Below are positions 8,112 to 17,300 of a DNA stretch of 18,324 nt, piece after piece. Position numbers and translations under genes: made by a program. This DNA is from CAZBBC01 sp964489835 (lineage in GTDB: Bacteria; Calditrichota; Calditrichia; JAJRVZ01): NCBI GenBank assembly GCA_964489835.1, contig CAZBBC010000095.1:1-18324 (forward strand). Reading direction: 5' to 3'. The stretch's first letter is position 1, and each line of letters opens with the position of its first letter. Below the pieces are notes generated by a model that was not told the DNA's origin, made no database searches, and was given only the letters and a program-made list of their open reading frames with translations.

Positions 8112-10232
8112 TTACTTTTCACCTACTCTATGATAAATCAAAACAGCGGAACCAGGTCGTTCGGATATAGGTACCAATAGACCTTTATCCATAAGCTCAC
8201 GGCCAATAATCTCGGTCTGACTTCCAGTATCGATGTCAGTGACCATATAGAAAACTTCTGGTTCCAGACCTGTCAAGTTAAACCGGGATGATTCATATAC
8301 ACTCTTTTCGCGCCGAAACGCCTGAATCATTCCTTCCCCTTCCTCGGGCAAATCAAACTGCCAGGCTATCCAAACGCTGTTCTCCTGACTATATGGTGTC
8401 AATGGATAATAATCACCATAGTAATATTTTTGAATGCTGAAGTATTGTTCAAGCAGCTTTATAGCATCTTGAGACAGGTCACCCTTTTTCTGATCCCAGA
8501 ATCCGATTACCAGTCCTGCTGTCATGACGCTACGAATTTCATATTCATTGCCTTTTTCCAGGATAGCACCCCGACCAGCCAGGTGAAGCGGCAGCCATTG
8601 AAACAAGCCATAGCTGTGGCATTGTGCATGAACAGCATCGTGGCCCCAGTCGGTCCGGTGCAAGACCGTACTTCGTCCAATGCTCTCCAAATCAATACGC
8701 CTGCCACCGCTGGCACAGTTATCGATTTTAAGATGTGGATGGCGACGAAGTAGTTCATCCCAAAAAGTATAAAGCCCCTCGATGTAACGTATCTCAGTCA
8801 TTCCCTGGCGGTCTGCTTCATCAGCTTCCCGCCAATATTCAATGGGGGCAATATTCGCATCTTCACGATACCAATCCAGACCAAATTCTTTGATCTTTTG
8901 GGAAAGAAAATCGATCAAAAATTGTCGTGCTTTAGCATCACCAAGATTAAAGAGCAGTTCATCCTGAGTCATCTGACTGCGATGACTTTCATAATGGATC
9001 CACATTGGATTTTCATGGAGGATCGGCCAACTGGTGCCTGTCCTCCATTGTTGATACCTTTCTTTACCATTTTTCAAATCTAAAAGCCAGTTACTATTGT
9101 TTTTGAATTGATACCAGGGCGTACCTTTACAGACCCTGAAAAGCTCAAACCAAAGCAGAAATTGCCGTCCGGTTTGATGAAGTAAACTGCTTATAGGCTT
9201 AAATCCTTGAGGATAAAGGTCTCTTTTAAACTGCCAGTCTCCAGCCTCAGTTCTCCATTTGCCTTTGCCAAACCACTCGGCATCAATCCAGTAGCATTCG
9301 ACAGGAAGCTTATAATCAATGAGCTTTTTGATGTTATTGATATGTTCGGAGGCAGGGGTGCCACCCCAACTGCCAAGAATAACCGGCAAATTAAGCGGTT
9401 TTCCGTTTGGTTGGGGTCGGTGGTAATCCAAAATAAACCGCCGCAACAAGTTATTGCCCCTTAAACGTTCTTTATCCGAAGATTCAGCGGATCGTCCCTG
9501 CCAAAACATTAGTAGAATACGAGGAGATCGGATTTCCTCTGCCGGATGAAGCTTTAGATGTGTTAACGCCATTCCTGCCTGTAACCGCAGGTTATTCTCA
9601 TCATCCCGATTAAACGTAGCTGCCCATTCCCCAGTCCAACCAATACCAAGGACTATTCCCTTCCCACCAAGATCAAGATTAAAAAAAGGTGTTATCTCGC
9701 TCGATGACCTGCCTCCACCGGGTTGAAGATCGACATACGCATTGGGCTCAAGGATTTTTTCAACGGGAGCGAAATCCTCGATGCAACAAAGAGCCCCTTT
9801 GGAATAATGCAGAACCGGGTTGGTTTCTGACACCGATAAGCGGTTATCCAGCGGCAAAATATTTTCAAGAATCGGTGTATCCGCCCTACCATTATTTTTC
9901 AGGTACAACACCCATTCAACAGCCGGGAAATCACTAAAGATGATGGTTTCCACACGCACCTCTAAACCAAACTCCGGATCGATGAATGTAAGCGTTTGGC
10001 GGGTGCGTTTATCATCCAACTTCTGCGTACGAAATTCTTTTTTCCAGCTATTTAGCAAACTGTTCGAATATTGACCATTGAATATAAAGGAGAACGGCTG
10101 AGTCGAAGCATCTGGACCCAAGTTTTCCTTTACCCAGTTTTTCAGGGTGATTATCTCTGCAGGAGTGGACTTAACGGCAGCCAGAGGAAGCGTCCACATC
10201 CCAATCAGTATGATTATGAACCAATTCCACAT
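8112..10232 (-). CDS. Secreted GH36-type alpha-galactosidase-like enzyme
   Basis: From the chosen start (MWNWFIIILIGM) the protein has 706 residues with a signal peptide ending near LPLAAVKS. An N-terminal beta-supersandwich spans ~30-275. The catalytic TIM barrel (~285-600) begins LPVILGSWGG and contains VECYWIDAEWFG, LLWFELFRVCKGTPW, LDWYREDANI (D458, candidate nucleophile, at the position of KWDxN in GH36), IDNCASGGRRIDLE (sugar-binding loop) and LHRTDWGHDA (D528, candidate acid/base). The C-terminal beta domain (~605-706) begins YYGDYYPLTPYS. This clan D enzyme family removes alpha-galactose or related residues. Three in-frame ATGs stand close together; AAGGA at 10241-10245 is 8 bases from the one at 10230-10232 but touches the first, so I chose the later start. 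A deleted paralogue lies at 2573-3012. The gene starts 37 bases past the FGE/PL11-like gene and is probably cotranscribed with it. Confidence 0.85.
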   Translation of the reverse strand: MWNWFIIILIGMWTLPLAAVKSTPAEIITLKNWVKENLGPDASTQPFSFIFNGQYSNSLLNSWKKEFRTQKLDDKRTRQTLTFIDPEFGLEVRVETIIFSDFPAVEWVLYLKNNGRADTPILENILPLDNRLSVSETNPVLHYSKGALCCIEDFAPVEKILEPNAYVDLQPGGGRSSSEITPFFNLDLGGKGIVLGIGWTGEWAATFNRDDENNLRLQAGMALTHLKLHPAEEIRSPRILLMFWQGRSAESSDKERLRGNNLLRRFILDYHRPQPNGKPLNLPVILGSWGGTPASEHINNIKKLIDYKLPVECYWIDAEWFGKGKWRTEAGDWQFKRDLYPQGFKPISSLLHQTGRQFLLWFELFRVCKGTPWYQFKNNSNWLLDLKNGKERYQQWRTGTSWPILHENPMWIHYESHRSQMTQDELLFNLGDAKARQFLIDFLSQKIKEFGLDWYREDANIAPIEYWREADEADRQGMTEIRYIEGLYTFWDELLRRHPHLKIDNCASGGRRIDLESIGRSTVLHRTDWGHDAVHAQCHSYGLFQWLPLHLAGRGAILEKGNEYEIRSVMTAGLVIGFWDQKKGDLSQDAIKLLEQYFSIQKYYYGDYYPLTPYSQENSVWIAWQFDLPEEGEGMIQAFRREKSVYESSRFNLTGLEPEVFYMVTDIDTGSQTEIIGRELMDKGLLVPISERPGSAVLIYHRVGEK

Positions 10233-10240
10233 ATGCATCA

Positions 10241-10245
10241 TCCTT
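10241..10245 (-). promoter_or_regulatory. Ribosome binding site deciding the GH36-like start
   Basis: On the minus strand this reads AAGGA. It overlaps the ATG at 10239-10241 and is only 2 bases from the one at 10236-10238, but it is 8 bases from the ATG at 10230-10232. The third ATG is therefore the likely start. Confidence 0.55.
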
Positions 10246-10269
10246 CACATTATAAAGAGTAAGATTTCC

Positions 10270-12678
10270 TCATTGAGGCAGTTTCAGTGGTTGATCATAA
10301 ATAGAGCGGTATCCACCACCCATATTCCGCGCCAGCCATAAGCGGTAATCCAGATATTCCGTTGGTGAGACAAACAATTTATTGACCGGTTCCCTAGCTG
10401 TTATAACAGTGATCGCTCCTTTACCTTCCTCCGTTGTCGTCTGTAGAACGAGCTCATCACGGAAATCCCCATACAGATCCGCAACCATCAGCAGGCTGCT
10501 ATTCTTCAGACGATTTGGCTCAACACCGGTATAATCGTTTATCTTTTTCCCATCAAACTTTCCGATACGATGCCCGTTTTCACTTAATAGTTCACGCGTA
10601 GGATCACCATTCCATTCTACCGGATAATAACCGAATGGGAACGGTTCCAACAGTATGTTTCCGGTTGCTGAGAATAGAATCAAATTCTGATCTTGGTGAC
10701 CGGCGCGATTAGAAATGCATTCAATACCGGGAGAACCATCCCAGATATCCGCTGTCCACCCGGTATGACCATGGGTCCAGCGGGGATCGTCTTCACGGTT
10801 TACTTTCCATATAATGTCACCGGAATTGGCATCCACCATATAGGCACCGGCATGGGCATTGGACTCGACAATATAAAACACTTCCAGTCCGGGACGATTC
10901 GGTAAGTAATCATGTATCGAAACAATATCCGGGTGTTGCCGATAAATAGACCATCGAACAGATCCATCGTGATTTAAGCAGGTTGTTCCGTCAAAAATTT
11001 CCTGTTTGCCATCACCATCCACATCGTACACTTCGATCTTATGGCCGGCACTGCCATTGGTCTCGGCAAAACTATTAAATCGCCATAATTGCCTTAATCT
11101 GGCATCATAGGCAACAAATACTTCATTTTCATACAAACCGGTTTGGGTGATTACTGCAGGATGAATGCCATCCAGATAGCCGATAGAAAGGTGGATGCGT
11201 GTGGAGGAGCGTTTAAAATCAGTGACCATTGCCGGCCAGGGTGTTTTTAATTTCACATCGCCGGTCATGCCATCCAGAATCGCCACATACACCGAATCAT
11301 TTATCTGTAGCCGTGTGATAACTTCCATGTTACCATCATCATCCATATCCCACACATTAAAGGGGACATTGTTCGCGCTGCCATAACAATGATCATGGTT
11401 ACAAATATCTTTACGCCATAGCGAACGACCGTACGATGTGAATGCTTCCAGCTGTACCGGAATCCCGGGATCTTGTGACATTTCATGATTCCCGTTGCTA
11501 AGCCGGATAACACAATCCAGTGTCCCATCTCCATTGAGATCTCCAAAAACAGGTACGAGCGATCCCTGTTTATAGACGGGGCGAAATGAAACAATGGCGT
11601 ATGTCGTATCTTTTGTTATTGTTATACCAACCCATTCGGAACGCCTTCCCTTGTGTCCATTTTTATCTACTGAACGAATGTAATAATGATAGCGCTGATC
11701 CAGCTCAACATTCTCATCATAAAAAGAAGTCGAACCGGATATAGGTTCCTTTGTAACTAGAAATCCGTCATGATTTCGAGAGATGGAGCGATACACATTA
11801 AAACCGATCGATCTTGAATCTCCGGTTAACATAGCCCAAGTCAGGAAAACCTGCCCACTGGCGCCTGTTACGGCGCAGAGTTTTCGTGGTTGAATGCGCC
11901 AATCTGCTCCTTCGGGCTGACGAATAGGCCGGAATCCGGCATCAGGATGACGAATTCCGGATGAGAATTCAGAGACATTTCCACAACGAAGATATTCGGC
12001 ACCACGTGCCCAGGAACCACCCATCCGGCTTCCTTCAAGCGTTGGGATATTAGTAATTTTATATTTCCACTTAATTGTAGCTGGATCCAACAGATTAACT
12101 GTGAGATGCCAAATATTACCTGCCATACCATAAAGTCCATAACCATTTGCTTGATATCCTTTCACTGATTTCAGATAATCCTGCCACCGGTTAAATTTTC
12201 GTTCAGCCTTAGAATCATAGTTTGCTCTGCTTTCCGGATTATCATTGCCCCAGGGATATTTGCTATCGATTAGACCGCCGCGCGATGCATATTCAAACTC
12301 AACCGTTGTAGGCAACCGATAGATTCGGCCATCCATTTCTGACAGCCATTTCAGGTAAGCATCTACATCATAACGATTGACATATATCACCGGGTAATTT
12401 TCTTTTCCCGCTGGTATTTGATTACTTATCCAGTGTAATGGCGCTGGATGCCCGGTCGCATCCACAAACCATTGATACTCTCGATTGGTTATGGGATGAT
12501 CCAATATTTCAAAATCTTCAACACGTACCGGGGACCGGTTTTTATTGGTTACAATATCCCCGCTTTTGAATGTGCCTCCCTTGATATGAATAAATCCTTC
12601 GAGCGGAACTGATTGGGAAAAGCAGAAATACGGAAAAATGAAAATCATAGCCGCAAACATACTTATTTTGAATTTCAT
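10270..12678 (-). CDS. Secreted fusion: FGE/SUMF1-like domain + fibronectin III-like linker + PL11-like rhamnogalacturonan lyase propeller
   Basis: An 802-residue protein; the signal peptide (1-21) ends at YFCFSQS, and AAGGTG precedes the ATG. Residues ~25-255 are a formylglycine-generating-enzyme-like fold: IKGGTFKSGD, HPITNREYQWFV, RLPTTVEFEYASRGG, YGLYGMAGNIWHLT, RMGGSWARGAEYLRC and AGFRPIRQ. The pair of cysteines that true FGEs carry just after GGS is absent (ARGAEY instead), so this part is probably binding rather than catalytic. Residues ~262-355 are an FnIII-like module (FNVYRS...YYIRSVDKNG). Residues ~365-802 fit the family 11 lyase beta-propeller with calcium loops: FGDLNGDGTLD, FNVWDMDDDGNMEVITR, HKIEVYDVDGDGKQEIFDGT, NRPGLEVFYIVESN, VEWNGDPTRELL and ADLYGDFRDELVLQT. 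PL11 enzymes cleave the rhamnogalacturonan I backbone. Lyase activity is inferred; it may instead be a binding propeller. No T9SS tail. Confidence 0.8.
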   Translation of the reverse strand: MKFKISMFAAMIFIFPYFCFSQSVPLEGFIHIKGGTFKSGDIVTNKNRSPVRVEDFEILDHPITNREYQWFVDATGHPAPLHWISNQIPAGKENYPVIYVNRYDVDAYLKWLSEMDGRIYRLPTTVEFEYASRGGLIDSKYPWGNDNPESRANYDSKAERKFNRWQDYLKSVKGYQANGYGLYGMAGNIWHLTVNLLDPATIKWKYKITNIPTLEGSRMGGSWARGAEYLRCGNVSEFSSGIRHPDAGFRPIRQPEGADWRIQPRKLCAVTGASGQVFLTWAMLTGDSRSIGFNVYRSISRNHDGFLVTKEPISGSTSFYDENVELDQRYHYYIRSVDKNGHKGRRSEWVGITITKDTTYAIVSFRPVYKQGSLVPVFGDLNGDGTLDCVIRLSNGNHEMSQDPGIPVQLEAFTSYGRSLWRKDICNHDHCYGSANNVPFNVWDMDDDGNMEVITRLQINDSVYVAILDGMTGDVKLKTPWPAMVTDFKRSSTRIHLSIGYLDGIHPAVITQTGLYENEVFVAYDARLRQLWRFNSFAETNGSAGHKIEVYDVDGDGKQEIFDGTTCLNHDGSVRWSIYRQHPDIVSIHDYLPNRPGLEVFYIVESNAHAGAYMVDANSGDIIWKVNREDDPRWTHGHTGWTADIWDGSPGIECISNRAGHQDQNLILFSATGNILLEPFPFGYYPVEWNGDPTRELLSENGHRIGKFDGKKINDYTGVEPNRLKNSSLLMVADLYGDFRDELVLQTTTEEGKGAITVITAREPVNKLFVSPTEYLDYRLWLARNMGGGYRSIYDQPLKLPQ

Positions 12679-12759
12679 CTTTGCACCTTAATAAAATAGT
12701 TTAATTTTCAAATCAGAACATCAATGCCACATTAAAATTTGTTAATCAAGATAAAAGTG

Positions 12760-14172
12760 TTACTGAGACAATTTCTGAAACCGGGCCATGATTGCCAATG
12801 CGGGATCGATCGGGACAGTAGCTTTTTTAATATTTTTTGGAATACTTATTATTGGAGTGGGTCTGATTTTTTTTCCTTCGAACTGGGGCAACCATGCCTT
12901 TTCTGCTTCGAGCATTTCACTGGCCATTTTTCTGATATCATTAAGAGTGAGAACAGCACTGGTCAACGGATCCAGGGCACAGGCGTGAACAATATATTCC
13001 GTATCTCCGCTGATAGCAGCCTCGATCGCTAACCGTTGAACATTAATATTGGTTAGATTTAATGCCGCGCACTGGGGGGGTAAATCACCAACAATGGTCT
13101 TGTGCAGACCGGTTTTATCCGCATAAATCGGTCCTTCAGCACAACAATCAGCTGGCAAATTGGCTATCATCCCATTATTAATAACATTACCGTTTAATTT
13201 AAAGGTTCGTCCCATTTCTAACGCTTCAATGATATATGAGCCGTACTCAATACTTCTAGGGGGAAGTTCGGACTTTTCTTCGGCAAGAATATCTTGTTGT
13301 GCATATTTATCATCAACATATTTACACCAGCTATAATAGGCTCCACTTTCACCTCCAAAACCCGGTTCATCACAATATAGATCGAGCGCCTTTTGATTTT
13401 TTCTAAAGTAGGGTAAATACTCCGCAAGATGTCCGGTCGATTCAGTCATAAAATATCCAAAATGGCGGAAAGTTTCACCCCGGACTTTTTCATTGACATA
13501 ATATTCAGGTTGTTCAAATCTTTCGCGCAAGATGGGATACAGGTCTTTGCCGTTATGTTTGAGATCCAGGAACCAGGCCATGTGATTAATACCGGCACAG
13601 AGAAAATCTATTTCCTCTTTGGGAGTATCCGTATAACCGGATATCAAATCGAGGGTTGTTTGTACGCCATGACATAAACCAATAAATTTTATCTTCGTTC
13701 TGCCAATAGCCCAGCACACCATAGCCATCGGATTGACATAATTTAGCAGGTATGTACTAGGACAAATTTGTTCCATCTCTTTAGCCAGATCCAGCATGAC
13801 CGGAATACTTCTCAGCGCCCGGAATATCCCTCCCGGACCCAGTGTATCACCGATACATTGATCAACACCATATTTAAGGGGGATTTTATAATCGTATTCA
13901 AAACCTTTAATACCACCAATCTGAAAAGTAGCAATGACATAATCTGCCTTACTAAGAGCCGCTTTGCGGTTTGTGGTTATAGACACATTGGCCGGTAAGT
14001 TGTTTGTTTTAATCACCCGGTTCACGAATGATTCTACCTGTGGTGTACGCCTTGTACTAGGGGCCATAAGAACAAATTCAGTATTTTCCAATCCTTCGGT
14101 CGCTAGAATATCTAATATCAGAGTTTTGCAGAAGACTACACTTCCTGCTCCGATGATTGCTACTTTTGCCAT
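12760..14172 (-). CDS. Cytoplasmic GH4 family NAD-dependent glycosidase (alpha-galactosidase/alpha-glucosidase/uronidase type)
   Basis: A 470-residue protein of normal GH4 length and without a signal peptide. The start is supported by AAAGGA 7 bases upstream. The Rossmann motif is at 6-13 (IIGAGSVVF). Other GH4 marks are YVIATFQIGG (79-88), IGDTLGPGGIFRALRSIP (107-124), LLNYVNPMAM (142-151), the metal-site motif CHGV (167-170) and INHMAWFLDL (195-204). GH4 enzymes use NAD+ and Mn2+ in an oxidation-elimination-reduction mechanism. Their CxxX signature tracks substrate: CHSV in alpha-glucosidase/galactosidase, CHEV in alpha-galacturonidase, CHGF in alpha-glucuronidase, and others in phospho-glycosidases. 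CHGV does not settle the choice but argues against a phosphorylated substrate. In this locus it would act on imported oligosaccharides. It is the only intracellular enzyme here and stands 81 bases upstream of the FGE/PL11-like gene. Confidence 0.9.
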   Translation of the reverse strand: MAKVAIIGAGSVVFCKTLILDILATEGLENTEFVLMAPSTRRTPQVESFVNRVIKTNNLPANVSITTNRKAALSKADYVIATFQIGGIKGFEYDYKIPLKYGVDQCIGDTLGPGGIFRALRSIPVMLDLAKEMEQICPSTYLLNYVNPMAMVCWAIGRTKIKFIGLCHGVQTTLDLISGYTDTPKEEIDFLCAGINHMAWFLDLKHNGKDLYPILRERFEQPEYYVNEKVRGETFRHFGYFMTESTGHLAEYLPYFRKNQKALDLYCDEPGFGGESGAYYSWCKYVDDKYAQQDILAEEKSELPPRSIEYGSYIIEALEMGRTFKLNGNVINNGMIANLPADCCAEGPIYADKTGLHKTIVGDLPPQCAALNLTNINVQRLAIEAAISGDTEYIVHACALDPLTSAVLTLNDIRKMASEMLEAEKAWLPQFEGKKIRPTPIISIPKNIKKATVPIDPALAIMARFQKLSQ

Positions 14173-14231
14173 TTTTTATCCTTTCAGTTATCTAACCTGA
14201 CCTATTCATACCGCAGCCCAAGGCTGCAAAC

Positions 14232-14301
14232 AAAAAAAAATAGTCCACGGATTTTCCGTCGAAGCCGGATCCCGTCATAGCCGGGCAGGCCGCAAATCCG
14301 T
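14232..14301 (-). terminator. Terminator-like hairpin with T-run after the HEAT/FG-GAP gene
   Basis: On the minus strand, ACGGATTT (14294-14301) begins 3 bases past the TAA of the giant gene and pairs exactly with AAATCCGT (14247-14254). The ~39-base loop itself contains a CCCG/CGGG hairpin. Six bases later comes a run of nine T (14240-14232). The long loop and the gap before the T-run are not ideal, but position and strand suit transcription termination between this gene and the GH4 gene. Confidence 0.55.
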
Positions 14302-14304
14302 CCG

Positions 14305-17300
14305 TTACCTGAACAGATTTTCCAATAAATAAAGCCCGCTTTTACCAGGAGCTACAATATCAATATCACCATCACCATCCATATCAGCTGCCTGGGTGTT
14401 GATTCCGAAACCCACCGTATTGCCCTGGCTAATGGTATGGCGATACCATTGCTGATCCAAACGGTCAAAATAATAATAATAAACACAAAGTGGATCGTGG
14501 CCTCCCGGATCATGTCCGTTATGGGCACGATAACGTTTACCGGTTACCAGTTCCTCCCGACCATTATTGTTTAAATCAGCCAGAAGCATAAAATGAACTT
14601 GTGACCATTCAGAATCAATGATATGTTTTTTCCAAATTCGATGATTGGATACATCCAGGATTTGTTCAAGCCAATACAGTCCATAATCATGTCCATGTCC
14701 CCAAATTAAATCGGCATCACCATCACCATCGACATCATGGACAAGAATAGGAATACCCGGACGATCTCCAAGATCAAACGCCGCGTGCCATACCCAGAGG
14801 GAATCCCTATCATCGGTTTGTTCCAACCATCCTTTGCGGCAGACGATGTCGCAGCGTCCGTCACCATTAACATCGCCTGCGCCATTTCCATGGCCCCTCA
14901 CTTCTCTCGGTAATTCATGTCTTTCCCACCTTACACCATTTACTGCAGATTTATCGTGATGAAATTCATACCAGGCGGGAGAACCTCCGTCATTTGGCAA
15001 GATATCGAGCTTGCCGTCGCTGTTAATATCCCTGGCAATGGCAGTTTCCATACTTCCCGGCTGATCGATATCGATTACCTGAAAAGGCCCGCCGGAATTT
15101 CCCGGATTTCGAATCCAAAAAAGCGTTTTATTAAAAAACGCGGCATTAACAATATCCGTCCAGCCGTCTCCATTGACGTCAAGCGGTAGGTTGGCAAAAT
15201 CGTTATAATACTCGTGTTCCTCCTTTTGATCACGCACAAACTGCTTCTCCCATTCCGGTGCCTTATACCAAAAACTTCCACTAAAAATGTCTAAAAGCCC
15301 GTCATTATTAACATCAAAAATACCGGCGGCTTCAAACCGGGATTCTGCATTAATCTCCTTCACGCGAAATGGTATATCAGGTTCCAGCACCTTTATTGAG
15401 ATATCTTTATACCAGGCCTCGCAGGCCGGACCGGAATGAATCTGCAGTCCAATAACTCCTGTTTGTTCGATTGAATCATCGGTTTCAAAATAATCAACTG
15501 TTTGGTAACCGTTGATAAATAGTCGAACGCGTTTGCCTTCACATCGAATGATATAGTCATTCCATTCACCCAGATTTAATACCTTTCTCAGGTCAGTGAG
15601 GCTGGCTTGAGCAATCACCTTTTTACGCCGCGATTCATCGTAAAGACTTCCCCAGTAATGTTGGCCCATATCGGCCTGATAGCCAATCATATCAGTGTTT
15701 CCCGGAATACGACGGCTGCGAATCTGGATGCCGGCATTTGCGTAGGTTGCATCTCCCACCAGTTTTACCTTTAAGCGCAATATAAAATTATTGTATTCTC
15801 TCTTGGTGCATAGGAACTCATTTTGGGAAAGTTTCTTCTTTAACGATCCACCGACAATCGCGTTATCCTGGATTCGAAATACATCAAAGTTACCTTCCCA
15901 GCCCGAAAATGATTGATCATCGAAAATTGAGCAGGCATTTTGATCCATCGAATCTATTTGAACAGGCCATGCGTCAACATGCAAATCTTCGATTCTGGTT
16001 GTATCCGGATTTTGAACGCTAACCGACGCGCCCCAGCCTCCGGTGTGCTGCGTAACTTTAGCCATCAGTTCATTCCTGCCTTTTTTAAGATATGCATGTA
16101 CCCAATCCTCATTTTGCCAATGTCCACGGGTTAAATTATTGACATGTATCACCTTACTGTTTAACCAGACCTTAATCCCATCATCACTGCCAATTCCTAA
16201 AAGCACTTTTTGATTTGCAACGGAAAAAAGATTGGTTTTCAGATAGGCAACCTGATCCTCATTTGTATTCAAGTTCGCTCTCAGATCCACAAGAAAGGGT
16301 TTTTCAGCATCAGTACCCACGGTTGCCGGCCGCCAGATTACCCCTTTACCCTTATCTATTTCCGGCTTTAATTCAATATCAAACAGTTCAGGGCCTGTTT
16401 TCCCTGGTAGTGTATAGGGTCCGGCAATCTGCCAGTCCAGAATATAGGTATTTATTTCCTCAATTAGATTGTTCACTTCCTGAGCTTGCTCATTAACGCT
16501 CTCAATGTCAACATTAGTGATGATCCAATCCATCAGGGTTTTGGTATAGGCGATGTCTTGCGCGTAAATCTGCCGGGCAATGTTAATAATGGCGGTGGCT
16601 GCTTCGGTCTGAATCGTTCGATGCTGTAAATAGGGTTCAATCATTCTCAATGCTTCAAACGAGAAAATAGCGGATAATTCTGAAAGCACCTTTGCTTTTT
16701 CCTGATCCTGTTCGGCAAGTTCTATGGCATCCTTGTACATTTCTAATCGATCGGATTCTGGCAGATCCTCAATTTCTCCAATCAGAGTGATATATCCGCG
16801 CAAGGCCAATATACGGTGTGTACGGTTATTCGAATGTTTGGCCACCTTTAATAAATCATTGATCGGTTTACTATTCGGCCAAGCTCCCAAACCACGAATA
16901 ACCGCTGCTTGCAGGTCTTCATTCCCAGATTCAAGTGTTTTGCACAAATAAGGCAGAGCACTGTCATCACCGATNNNNNNNNNNNNNNNNNNNNNNNNNN
17001 NNNNNNNNNNNNNNNNNNNNNNNNNNNNNNNNNNNNNNNNNNNNNNNNNNNNNNNNNNNNNNNNNNNNNNNNNNGCACGGGCAGCTAAAAGCGATACATG
17101 CGTGGCATTACCCAGCTTTCCCAAAACATCTAGAGCTGCGCAGCGAACGGATTGATCCTGGCTGTGGCAGGCCGCTTCGATAACTGATAATGCCGCTGTA
17201 TCCCCTCTTTCTTTTAATCCGTTTAAAAGGAGAACCTGACCGGCCGGGGATAGATCAAAAAGTTGTTTTGAGAATGTCTCTGTTTGCTGTCTACCGGGAA

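Noticed and set aside
10270..12678. Active sulfatase-maturing FGE
   Set aside because: The catalytic cysteine pair is missing, the protein is exported with a fused propeller, and no sulfatase gene is present in the window.
14341..14900. Recurrent ATCACCATCACCATC-like stretches as a DNA repeat or CRISPR
   Set aside because: They are the coding strand complement of DGDGD calcium-loop codons in the FG-GAP blades, not a regular array with spacers.
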